NCBI GenBank assembly: GCA_032358165.1
Contig: JAALGY010000037.1
Coordinates: forward strand, 397,001-461,000
Reading direction: 5' to 3'
From: Diplosphaera chodatii
Taxonomy: Eukaryota; Chlorophyta; Trebouxiophyceae; Prasiolales; Stichococcaceae
Length of the DNA stretch: 64,000 nucleotides
Positions 11,575-22,061 of the stretch are shown here, piece after piece. Both the position numbers and the translations under genes were made by a program. The notes below the pieces were generated by a model. That model saw nothing but the letters and a program-made list of their open reading frames with translations, was not told the origin of the DNA and made no database searches. How positions within the stretch are numbered: the stretch's first letter is position 1; the number at the start of each line of letters is the position of its first letter.

Positions 11575-12085
11575 CCTGGATGTCTCGGATGTATGTTATA
11601 TACTGTGATTTCATAGCGTGTTTACAGCACCCTGGTCAACTGAACTGATGTGACGACCTTGGAACCAAGACAGTGCAGCATGCACCATGCACCCCGCAAG
11701 AAGCTGGGGCGCATGTGGCATATGCTGTATGATGCAGCACACCCTGTGTCTACAATAGAAATAACAACACTAGCACAATACACTACAGTACAGGCAGGAC
11801 GATGCAACCTCTGGCACGAAAGAAACCAGGAAGAGCCAGTGGCTTGCATTTGGAAAAGACTACGCTTGTGCCAAGCGTAATCGAAGACTGCTCGTGGTAG
11901 CTTATAAACCAGCCACGCTGTTAGTTCGGGAAGCGGCAGCCGCGCCTGACAACGATGCAGCCAGTGCACCGTCGTTCGCAGCAATCATCCCTGCATAGCA
12001 CCATACCTTCACTAACCGAAAAAATAGCAAAGGCCCACAATGTTTACACTGCCAGGTTGAGCCGGATGGGGATATCAGAGGCTCA
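11575..12085. other. Intergenic between convergent genes
   Basis: About 510 bases of lower GC holding the 3' ends of SF3B5 (+) and ATG6 (-). No coding frame is credible. Confidence 0.4.
12044..12048 (-). promoter_or_regulatory. Possible TGTAA polyadenylation signal of ATG6
   Basis: TGTAA on the minus strand about 40 bases after the ATG6 stop. TGTAA is the usual poly(A) signal in green algae; a five-base match alone is weak evidence. Confidence 0.35.
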
Positions 12086-14847
12086 TCAGCACACAATGTG
12101 ACCAAACTCAGGTGACAACAAGCGCTCACATTTGAGGGCCCATTTGAGATCGGCGACCATGTACTTGAGGGCTTTCGACCACTTGTCCAGCTTGTTGAAG
12201 ATGAGCTTGATGGTGAGGCCGCCCACCCGGTCGCCATCAATGGCGTACGGCAGCTCAAAGGCCTCCTTGCGCTTCTCAGCAACGTCGCGTGCCCGCGCGA
12301 ATGCTGCGAAGTCCTGAAGGTCAAGGCATAATCTGGGTCGTACCTTGGACGAGGGTCACTTGATCAGGCCCTGGCGTACAACACGCTGTACTTTGCAGGT
12401 TTGTGTTGCAGGGTGTAAGATGGCACGACAGCACTAAATCCGAGGTCGAAGCACCTTGAGGCACGCCAGGAAGGCGACCTGCGCGCGGTCGTACCCAGTG
12501 CACACAAAGCGGTTCACTGGGCCGTACAGGTCGTGCGTCGCATGCTTGTCCGCCACGCGCGGGTAGCTCCCCATGGGCAGCAGCCGGTTCGGCTCGAAAG
12601 ACAGCTGGCAAGTCTGCTCGGGACATGAACGCAGCCCATCAGTTCCCCACTTTTCTGAGAGTCACCCCTCCACAGCCCTATACATGCTTATGTCCTGAGT
12701 TTTGCTGGGCTTCCAGCCTGGGGAGCAGGCACGCGATGCACAGATGGACACAGCGATTGAAGCCGCACCTGCGCCAGCGTGTGCAGCAGCAGCACCGCAT
12801 GGCCCCAGGCAGCGTTGATCTCCTCCCAGGGCACGGGCTCCGCGGCGGTGCGCCCCAGGCGGAAGCCGCCGATGGTGCCGAAAGCATTCGTGTGCCAGAT
12901 GTGGAAGACGTCATTCCACACGCTGGTGCGGCGCAGCGCCTCCAGCTGTGCGTCCGCCACCTCGATCTGTGTTGCAGCGGGATGCGTGCAGATGGGTACC
13001 TGCCATCTTAGTCATTCTATATCTGCTTCTTCAGCTGCGCTCCAGTGCCTGATGCAGTTGCAATGCAGCAAAATGGCATGCAGCTCGCACGCAGCCTGAT
13101 TATGTTGACAGCCAAGCAGCCACCCTCACAGCTGATGACTTGCCTGCAAACGCACTGCCCTGCAGCATCACAGCGTCGCAGTCTTGCCGCTGCAAGCTTG
13201 TCACCCACCTTGGCAAGGGTCGCGTCGCGCTCCTGCAGGTGCGTGCCCAGCTGCAGGCTGAGATCGTTGAAGGCGTGCCAGTAGCGCTCCTCCAGAGCGG
13301 CCACCGCCCCCGCTGCCTCCTGTACGATTGACAGCTTCCTCCGCACATTTTGCTTGGTGAGGCAGATGGTATCCCAGCACAAGACTGCTCGCTGCAGGAC
13401 GCACTCTAGTAATAACATGAATGGCACTGCAGCAGCTGCACAGTCTGATGATATGCACAGACGGTACCTGCAGTCCAGTCAGCTCCCGCTCAGCTTCGGC
13501 CAGCTCTGCCTCTGCCTGATCGGCCTTGTCCCTAGAGCGCATTGGCCCAGGTTGGAGATTGAGGGCCTCGTTATGGAGATGCCAGGACCCTAATCAGATA
13601 TGCGAGCACATGCTGCAACATGTCCAGCCTGCGACACCGCACCCACAAAACCATGCACTTGCAGGAATGGTGGTGTGCAGATCTGCCAGGTGCTGACCGC
13701 ACACCTCTCTTGCTGTGCTTCTGCTTCTGCGGCAGCAAGACGCGCCTTGAACACTGCGTCTGGCAATGCTTCGTCTGGTTCCGCCTGCAACACACCACGA
13801 ACGACACCTGAACGTAGATGTCCTGGAAGCGACAGAGGTGCAAGAGGTTGGTGAGGAGCTGCCCTGATGTTCCGATGCACCAAACATGCTAGGGTGCACA
13901 GGAAGGGAATATGCGTTGTGCGATCACCTGCAGACGCTCTAGTGCGGCCTCATAGGCGGCTGCCTCTTCCTCCGCTGCACGCGTTGTGGCGTCAACCTCG
14001 GCCACCACCTTGCTAGCGCACTCCACGCACAGCGGCTGGTCCACCTGCAGACGGGTAAAAAACCCTCTAATCAACAGGTCAAGTCCACGCGTTGCATCTA
14101 CTACAGGTAGGATGCAGCTGATGGATGGATGCGCTTGCAGCATGGTGGTCGGGCACCTGCTGCCCATACACCGACATGACATGGCTCGAGACCTGATGAG
14201 ACACTGTCTCACTCAGACGGGCGGTCACCTGGGTGGATGTGGACGCCAGCTCGAAGGTGCGGGCACATGTCGCAAACAGGTCATGCAGTCCTTGCTGGTG
14301 CGCCTGCTGCTGCGCCAGCATCGCCGGGCCAGGCGCCCCGCCGGCGGTCCCACGGCCACCAGCGGCATTCATCAACACCACAAACGACTCCTCCAGGCCG
14401 CGTGGCGCTGCAGCACCTGCGCAGTGTTGCACAGCAGCTGCAAGTCAGACGTGCTCCCCTGTGTCCAGCAGCATTGACAGCATTGGCTGCTGACACCGCC
14501 GGTGCCTGCCGCAACAGCTCAATGCGGTGCACCACGGTACAGCCCTGACAGCACACCGCCTGCAATGCTTAGTCAGATGCACCTGGCGCGTTGGCGTGGC
14601 CGACTGCATTGCGTTGCGCGCCGTCCAGCACCACAAACGACTCATCCAGTCTAGGCGGAGGCATGCCAGCCGAGCGGCGCCGCTCCGATGGCTGTGGCTG
14701 AGCTGCTGCGGAGCCATCACGCTGTTCAAGCTGAGCTTGCTGTCGGGATGATGACCCTGGTTGTGCCGCTGCGGCTGCCACCTCTCTGAGCGCCTCGACA
14801 CCAGTCAGCTGGAGCCGAACGTGACATGACTGGCAGTGAAACTCCAT
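12086..14847 (-). CDS. ATG6: Autophagy protein ATG6 / Beclin-1 (VPS30)
   Basis: Nine exons, all in phase, 466 residues: 14583-14847, 14229-14416, 13928-14044, 13705-13784, 13468-13531, 13209-13319, 12769-12966, 12455-12604, 12086-12313. Order of parts: N-terminal CxxC ([12 protein letters not shown]), two ESFVVL motifs as in plant ATG6, the [14 protein letters not shown] segment, a coiled coil (about residues 190-290, including [11 protein letters not shown]), then the beta-alpha repeat domain ([63 protein letters not shown]). ATG6 is a core subunit of the class III PI3-kinase (VPS34/VPS15) complexes acting in autophagosome formation and vacuolar/endosomal sorting. The duplicated ESFVVL stretch in exons 1 and 2 is unusual. 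The start at 14847 gives an N-terminus of normal length; the total is close to human Beclin-1 (450). Confidence 0.96.
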
Positions 14848-15447
14848 GCTGTTCCGACCGCTCGCATAGCACTGCAGAAGAGACCTGCTGCAGATGTCAC
14901 AGCAAGGGGTCCTCAAGCGTCGCCGAGAACCCCCTGTTACGGCAGTATCTTACTCAAACACAAGCATGCGTAGCTCCGTTTCATGTGCTCGAAACTCTAG
15001 ACCCTAGGACACAGGTGCGTTGACAGCTTACGCGGCACAGGTCCTGGCTTATGTCGACCGTTGCGATGCTTGTCAGTTGCGGGGAAATCCTTTAGCGGAC
15101 ATGCATAGCCACGCAAGACTTCCAACGCGCTCATGCGCATCGGAGGCAGATAGAGGAAGCGCTGACAGTGAGCAATGTTGCGAGACCAGAGGGGATGTGG
15201 CATCAACCTGCATGTAGCTTTTGACATGACCTGGAGGGACATCCAACATTGCTGACGACCACCTCCACCTTCCAGTACAGTGTCAACAGCACCGCAGTGC
15301 TTGCTTGCATGTTAAACAGATTTGCTGGCTGCTGGCAGTTGCATGTGGCGACGCATCATCTGTTGAGACGCCGGCAGCGTCAGGCAGCAACTCACATGTG
15401 ATGGCCTTGCATAGCGCATGACCTAGAGCCGATGCGATCGGCACTCG
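14848..15447. other. Divergent intergenic region
   Basis: About 600 bases between the starts of ATG6 (-) and the AIG2-like gene (+); presumed promoters of both. No exon is supported here. Confidence 0.4.
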
Positions 15448-16279
15448 ATGACGGGTACCGTATTTGTGTACGGCTCTCTCATGGCCGAGGAGGTCGTGCA
15501 GGTGACTTGCCGTGGTGCACATCGCATTGCACAAGGCAGGGCGCAGTCATGGTGCATGTCCGCTTATGAATGACCTGGTCACCTTCAAGCTGTTCAGTCG
15601 ACAGGTGCTGCTCAGAAGGCAACCAGAAAGGAGGCAGGCGACTTTACATGGCTACAAGAGGTCCAGAATCCAAAAGCGTGTATACCCGGCAATCGCACCA
15701 GGGTTGCCTACTGACAGCGTCCGTGGCTGGGTGCGGGCGCACTATACACTGTGCTGCAGCAAGGCATATCACGCAGCACCGCAGCCATGATCATGTTGAG
15801 CTCTGTTGAGATGATCTTGCAGGTGTTGCTTGGCCTCAATCACCGGGAGCTGCACATTCTGGATGGTACGCAGTTAGCAATGTGGCAACATGACGGCTGA
15901 GCTGCATGAGTTGACACCACCGACCAAGTAAAACTCAGCTGCTGCCTACAGAGTATGAAGATGTGGACTACTACAGAACAACTGAGCGGCCAATTCTCGA
16001 GGTATGACCCAGTTACTGCTGCCACTGTGCAGCGACAGCCATGGGCATACAGTATTCAATGCCAAAGGTTTTGCTCTCCAGGACGGCAGCATCATAGAGG
16101 CGGAGGTGTATGTCTGGGTGCCCGAGCTGCGTCACCTCCTGCACGGGGACTGGGATTATCAGGGCTTTCGAGATGGCCCACGGTTTCAGCCATATCTGGA
16201 GATGTCCAGAAACTTTCTGGAGGAGTACGAACAGAATGGCGCCGTCCCGCAGGAGAATGGCCCGAAGTCAGTGGGCTGA
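15448..16279 (+). CDS. AIG2-like protein (gamma-glutamylcyclotransferase fold)
   Basis: Five exons in phase, 156 residues: 15448-15501, 15605-15730, 15823-15865, 15952-16001, 16082-16279. It opens with VFVYGSLMAEEVV, the family's signature VYGSLM loop, then HGYKRSRIQKRVYPAIAPG, LLGLNHRELHILDEYE with the conserved catalytic-type Glu, DYYRTTERPILE, and EAEVYVWVPELRHLLHGDWD. This matches plant AIG2 (avrRpt2-induced gene) proteins, a branch of the GGCT-like superfamily that opens gamma-glutamyl amide bonds. The substrate of plant AIG2 proteins is not established, so enzymatic activity is inferred from fold. The C-terminus (RNFLEEYEQNG) ends normally. Confidence 0.93.
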
Positions 16280-17319
16280 TGCCAGCAATTGGATTGTTGA
16301 CAATCGATCACTCACTTGATCCATCTGTGCATTGGCTCATACATTGGTTGCACTGTGTATCGGTTTCAGGCGGGCTTGGTCGAACCATCATAACTGTGAT
16401 GTCCTAGAAAGTTTGCCTTTGATTAGCGGTGACGGCGGCAGCGCCTGACCCTACGGATTGTGGTATGCAAGCGTGCAGCACGCCTGTGAACCTCTGTGCT
16501 TGGTCCAGCGAGCTTGTGGCAGTTCAACTGCAGGTTGAGAGTGTCAATTCACCAACGGCTAAACTAACTGAAGGCAGCTAGCATGCCACCGAATCAGCGT
16601 GACCCTTCTGAACACCCTAGGTTGACATCAGTTGAGAGATGATTCTCGCGAGGCCTTGGGTTGACGCAGTCCCGGCAAGTGCTGTGCAGGGACATTGGGC
16701 CGCCGACTTGCTGGGCCTACGTACCGTGTCTTCATCACGCAGTCTGCAGCTTGAGGATGCCACTGTACAGGTTCATGGCGCTGGGCAGACGTCACGTGCT
16801 GTAAGGTATGGTGGTGATCCAGCCCAATGGGTTCACTGTATGGTCACGGCCTGTTTGGCACAGCACAATCACCGGTCTAGGCACAAACAGCGGGGCATTG
16901 CAGTGCCCCTTTGTGTTTCAATGCGTGTCAACTACGGGAACAACGGGCCCATTGGCAGCTTTGCTGTTCAGCAAAGCTGCTGCAGCCTCAATATGGTGGC
17001 TCATTGCCAGTCGCAACAAGTCGCATGGTCTTGCCCATGGACAAGCCTCGCAACTACTGGCCAGCCGTGAAGTCCATGCAAAAGGACCAACATGTCAGAC
17101 CCCAAACACATGGTGATAACCTCCCCAACCCCCAAACCCCCCCAAACCACCAACGCCGAAGCTACAGATCGCGCAGAGCATTGAGTGTCAGCTCCTTCAA
17201 ACCCTCGCGCGCCTTCGATTTTGACGCTCGCTGGCTGTTCCGCCGCATGATCGTCGTCTATGCATTGACACACGACAGGGCGTCAGATCCAGCTGCATGT
17301 GTACGTGGACCGGACACGA
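16280..17319. other. Long stretch without a supported gene
   Basis: About 1 kb between the AIG2-like gene and the AP2/ERF gene, which converge. One open frame of 143 codons (16639-17070, +) exists but has no recognisable motif or splice support. Near 17118-17148 is a C-rich patch (CCCCAACCCCCAAACCCCCC). Probably 3' untranslated and spacer sequence. Confidence 0.4.
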
Positions 17320-18463
17320 TCATGACGTCGGCACAGCCAGTTCATGAGCAGCCACAGCACAGATGCATATGTCACGCACCGCACAGCGAGCTGCGCTAGG
17401 TTCCCCGCTGCCGTCGAGTGGGAAGTTCAGCTGCGCCGAGGGGCCCTTCAGCTGTATTGCTGCCAGGTCGTACACCCTAGCTGCCTCTTCTGCTGTGGGA
17501 AAGGTCCTGTCAGCGTGCAGCACAAGCAGCTCATCCAGCAGATATCCAGATGTCCGCTGACCGCGACATCGCAACTGTACGCTGTGCCAAATCAGCACTC
17601 TGATCCCAGCAACCTTTCTGGGTAGACTTGCAAGTATTGCACATCTGGGACAGGGCTAGCCATGCAGCACGCACCCTAGCCACTGGCGGACGTTCTTTGC
17701 GGGGTCCCGGATCTCTGCAGCAAACTTGCCCCAGGCGCGCTGCCGGACCCCCCGGTAACGCACATAGCTGCTGTTTTCAATGCCGTCGTCGGCGCTGTGC
17801 TGTAGGTCGCCGCTGTCCGTGCGCCTAGGTGCGGTCGATAGCGTCGACGACACTGTGTCAGCAGAAGCAGGGCCATAGAATAATGGCATGTTCATGCTGT
17901 GACAGCTGCAGCACTGAAGCTCCACATCTTCCCCGCAACGACAACCAGCGCATCAGAGCATCATGCGCAGGCAACCAGGACGCGTTAACAGAGATATACG
18001 CACCACGCTGTAGGCGGGAAGGCAGCATGATGTTGCTGGGCTCCCGCTGAAGTGGAGGAGTTGCAACCCTGTCCATGCGATACGAGGCATCAGCAGCCCG
18101 GGCGCAGGATGGCTGGTGGGGCTTTGAAGCTGGTGATCCGTACAGCATGCGGCGCTGAGCGCTCTGGCGCTGCAACTTGGCCAGGAGTCTGGTATAGGCT
18201 GGATCGGTCTGTGCTGCAGCTGGGCTGTTTTCCAGCGGGCTGTTGGGCATGATCATGATGTCTTCCGGCTGCAGAATCATCGTCTGGCTGCATATAGGAG
18301 ACGCCCAGAAGGCTGTTGACGCTGAGGCGTCCGAGGTGCAGGGGCTGCCTGGCACCATCGCACTTGATGGCTGCTGAAACAGGGCTGCAGACCAGCGCTC
18401 GCTGGGGGGCGCCGGTGGATCCAGCACGGACAAAAGCATTGCAGAGCCGCTAGAGGCCTGCAT
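17320..18463 (-). CDS. AP2/ERF-domain transcription factor
   Basis: Three exons in phase, 274 residues: 18004-18463, 17675-17852, 17320-17506. The N-terminal half is low-complexity (Ser, Pro, Ala, Gln). One AP2/ERF DNA-binding domain spans exons 2 and 3: [52 protein letters not shown]. Both the YRG and RAYD-like (RVYDLAA) elements are present, so the three-strand sheet and helix are complete. The intron interrupts the domain just after WLG. ERF-type proteins bind GCC-box or DRE elements in plants; targets in algae are unknown. The short tail after LNFP (about 30 residues to 17320) has little character, so the true last exon may differ. Confidence 0.9.
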
Positions 18464-18760
18464 GACAGTTCTGGTCCCGCCCCGACGCCGCGAGGGCCTA
18501 ACCTATGCCGCGGTGATCGCCCCGTCGCGCATGATGCACAGCAAGCTGTTGGATCTGTGTTTGAAGCCTCGTCATGTCAATGGCTGGAACCCCTGGTGCC
18601 ATGCATGCTGCAAGTGGCCAAGTGCGGGCCACACCCGATCAACCGTCGTTTGCACACTGTCATACGATGTTTTGATGTCAAGAGGGTTGCTTGGAGCGGT
18701 TGATCACCCTGTGGATGCTCCGTAGTTGGGTTGCATTTTCAGCACATCTGCGTGCACCCA
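18464..18760. other. Divergent promoter region
   Basis: About 300 bases between the starts of the AP2/ERF gene (-) and USE1 (+). No motif can be claimed. Confidence 0.35.
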
Positions 18761-20111
18761 ATGCAACTGGACTTGCCAACCCCCAAATCGGGCCAGTTCC
18801 TTGAAGTCAGCTTCCGCAAACTGTTAAAGAGCTGCTACGACATCGCTGGCGGCCAAGCTCCCGTCCGCAAGAAGGAGCTGGTGGCGTGGCGAACCAGCCC
18901 GCTGTTCCGCCATGTGCGTTTGGGCAAACTCACGGCTTCTGGTACAAGGTGCTGCGGTGCCAAGGGGTCACATACAAGCTGCCTGATGGTTCGCTGCAAT
19001 GCAACATGCAGTACGTCGAGACCTTGTCGGAGCAGCTGGAGGGCTTGCGACAGAGCCCAACAAACAGGTGCTAGCGGCACAGTCGTCGGCACAGCTCCCT
19101 GCACACAAGTTCACGAGCCTTAGCAGACGTCGATCTCATGTTTGACCGTGAGCGAATATGCAGGGTCGACGACGCTGTGTTGCAGCAGTACCAGGAGCAC
19201 GTCCAGCGGCTGACGCAGCAATTGCAGGAGCCCAGCACAGCGGCAAAGCCTTCAACTGATGCGGCACAGCAGCGAGCAGCGCGAGCCGAGCTGTTCTCGT
19301 GAGTTTGCTGCGTATCAAGGATTACTGCTGCGTGCCTTCCGATTCACAGGCTCTTGCGTTGCAGCCCCTGCCAAAGCATTTGGCATGGCGAGGCAATTCA
19401 GGAAGGTCACCTGCAGGCGGTTGCAGCCAGGCAACTCGGCCCCTGCACAAGCAGACGGAGCGCACGCTGCAAACGGCGGCCAACTCACAGAGGCAGCACG
19501 CAGGACGCTGGACACACAGGAGCAGTTGCAGGTGTGCTCTCAATCATGCCAAGTGATCACATAGCCTCATCAGGCATACACGGGTCTGACACCTGTCTCA
19601 ATACATGTCCTCTTTCTGCAGGACATGATCACCGACGAACTAGTGGGCATGGCAGCAGGCATGAAGACCAACACGCTGGCCATGGAAAGCCAGCTACGGC
19701 ATCGGTGCGATGCGTGGCGAGATGCGAGATTATGAGACTGATTGAAAGCTGTGCCAGCAGTGCTGCAGGCAACGACAATGGTGTCTTTATGCAGGGAAAC
19801 CCTGCTGGACGACACAGATGCTGCGTTGGAACACAGTTTGCAGCAGGCTCGCAAGAGCAAGCAGCGGGCCAAAGAGATCCACTCCAGGTGTGCACCTGTG
19901 CTGACTTGACGCCTTCCGTTGTGACATCAGGTGCCTGATAAGCAGACAGACGCTGCAGTGGTCCGTGCTGCTCATTGACAGGCTGGGACATGCATGCAGG
20001 AACCGCATTGGCTTCTGCAAAACATGCTTGGCGCTGCTGCTCGTGGGATGCATCTTCACGGGAATGTACCTGTACATCCGTTTTACATACTTGATAGGCT
20101 TCAAGCAGTGA
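18761..20111 (+). CDS. USE1: USE1-like ER SNARE
   Basis: Seven exons in phase, 248 residues: 18761-18913, 19012-19067, 19164-19298, 19417-19531, 19622-19704, 19795-19887, 20000-20111. The N-terminus (LEVSFRKLLKSC, YVETLSEQLEGL) matches the USE1 N-terminal helix region. A linker leads to the SNARE motif, DMITDELVGMAAGMKTNTLA then LDDTDAALEHSLQQARKSKQ. A C-terminal tail anchor follows (CLALLLVGCIFTGMYLYI) with a short lumenal end (RFTYLIGFKQ). USE1 is the Qc-type SNARE that, with SEC20, a syntaxin-18/Ufe1 homologue and SEC22, fuses Golgi-derived vesicles with the ER under Dsl1/NRZ tether control. Length is near the human protein (259). SEC20 lies 13.5 kb downstream. Confidence 0.9.
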
Positions 20112-20296
20112 TGGGTAGACCTTGTATGGCAGGGTTTTGATGGTTGGCCGAACAATAATGTGGTTTCAAAGGTGTCAAAATATCTTGAGAGCATCGTGTA
20201 GACATCTAAATCAGTATTGGAGGTGGTGCATAGACAGCAGAAGACCTGGGGGCGTCGATGGCGTGCTGCCACACCGGCTGCAATTGTGGTGCGTGC

Positions 20297-21514
20297 CTAA
20301 GGTTTGCTGGCCGCAGCCTCGCCGGTGAGGGTGGCCACAGCGCTCCGCAGCTCAGTGATGTGCGCACGCTTCTCCGCAACGTGAGCATCCAGCTGCTCCC
20401 TGCATTGTTTGCAGGAGCGCAACTCCATCAGATCTTCACCACTCTTGCGGAAGGTCGGCACAGTGCCATGGGTCTGCACATTGATTTGATCCGTCTGAAG
20501 CAAGCAGACAGACCGTTCGCACTGCAGTGTCGTCAGGCACGACGCATGCCGCGCTGCTATATCCGCTTCCGCTGCAACCAAGTTGGCATGCTGCACCATG
20601 ATGGCAGCAATATCATGGAACCCCTCGCCCTCCAGCAGGCAGCTGTCCAGGTAGTCGCGATACCTGCGCTGGCAAGCGGATGCATCAGTGACGTCGTGAC
20701 GCTGGATGAGGACACACGCACCAAGTCGCAGGGCACGCACTTCAGGTTGCCCTCCACCTCCAGCCCAAGCTGGTTTCGCTGCGTAGTCCGCGTTCTGATG
20801 TCTTCCAGCTGTGCAGTAACGGGATCAACGGTCTGCAGCACGGAGTTGTACGCAAACGTGTGTGCAGACGACTCTGCATGCATGGCAGTGCATCGCTGCG
20901 GGTGCCAGTCCACACCAGCTGGTCTATCTCCGCCTGCTTCTTGGCCTGAAGGTTGAGCTCCGCACGCTCCTTTTTTTCAGCCCTGGCCCGCTTTGCATCA
21001 CTGTCCTACATGAGGACTGCAAGACTCCCTCCGTCGAGTGTTGGGTTGGGCGTCCGCAGATGCGCTATCCCACTGTCTTCAATGGGTGCCTCGCCAATGT
21101 GGGCACGAGGTTGTCACACAGCATGAGCATAGGACATGCCTGCAGGAAGCGGATGAAGCGGCATAGATGATCTTGAAAGTCCACGTCGCTCTGCTTGAGG
21201 GCCTGCTCCCGCAGTGTCAGCTGCCTATCCTGCAAGCACCAAAAGAGCGCCCTGCTGGCAGGTGCACATGCAGTACGCGCACAGCATCAAGGTAGGCTCT
21301 GCTGCCATGATTGCACAATTGCTTGGTCCTGTACTAGCACTGAGTTGATGAACACATCACTGCTCCAGTCGATGCAACCTGCCTTGTCCGCATACACAGC
21401 TTGCTGCATGGCCAGCTCCTGCTGCAGCTCGATCATCTGCCGCCGCCGCTCCAGCATGCGTGTTGCAGACGACGCATACTGCTGCGGCTGCTCTACTGAT
21501 GGCTTGGCCTGCAT
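20297..21514 (-). CDS. CFAP73/CCDC42-like axonemal coiled-coil protein (DUF4200)
   Basis: Exons share a coiled-coil frame matching the CCDC42/CFAP73 family: TRMLERRRQMIELQQELAMQ (exon from ATG 21514), RQLTLREQALKQSDVDFQDH with FIRFLQ, then DSDAKRARAEKKERAELNLQ, VTAQLEDIRTRTTQRNQL, KYRDYLDSCLLEGEGFHDIA with HANLVAAEADI, and a last exon ending EAAASKP* at 20297. The FLQ|DSDAKRARAEKK block is diagnostic of DUF4200. In Chlamydomonas the family member FAP73 (MIA2) belongs to the MIA complex near the I1 inner dynein arm. The intron after FIRFLQ needs a GC donor (CAG|GCATGT). The junction after the first exon is unresolved. The C-terminus looks shorter than usual and the family's terminal segment is not seen; a further exon or truncation is possible. 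Confidence 0.8.
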
Positions 21515-22061
21515 ACTTTGCACTTGTGTACACCAAGCTGTCGGTGCTGGTGATCAGCATGGTTTATCGGCTCAGTTGCAAGTGTCGCCGAGTCCGATAT
21601 GTGGACCACTGCATCATGCAAACACAAGTCAGGAAGCAAAGCACAGGACACGGACGTGTCGAGGCCGTGACGCAATGCAGGTTGCGGGCTCTCCCGTGCT
21701 CGGTACAAGTAACAGCTGAGGCCAGTTTGTGGCGGTGTGTAGGCGCGCCCACACGGTGCGGCCCCCCTTGAGCAACATTGCTGGAAGCTGACGGGCAAAA
21801 AGCCCGTGCAAGCACAGCATGCTACCAAGACGGACCACAGTGAAACGCTGTTGCTTGTGTCTCTGAACCCAGCATATCGTGTCCAGGTTACACCCCGAGC
21901 ATCTGCTGTCAGGTTGACTCGCAGAAATATCGATCCCTGTCACTCCGCGATCTCCGAGACCCATAGCAGTTACATGGTTTTGTAGCTAGTCTGGAATGTT
22001 GCGCGTCAACATGCAGACATCAGCACGTCCATGTGATCTGCTGTAAGGAGCAGAGCAAGTG
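21515..22061. other. Divergent intergenic region
   Basis: About 550 bases between the CFAP73-like gene (-) and the channel gene (+); no gene seen. Confidence 0.35.

Noticed and set aside
16639..17070. Plus-strand open frame of 143 codons between AIG2-like and AP2/ERF genes
   Set aside because: No ATG context, motif or splice partner; composition does not resemble neighbouring genes.
17118..17148. C-rich patch resembling telomere-type or G-quadruplex sequence
   Set aside because: Only a few imperfect CCCCAAC/CCCAAA units; too short for a telomeric repeat and not part of a longer array.
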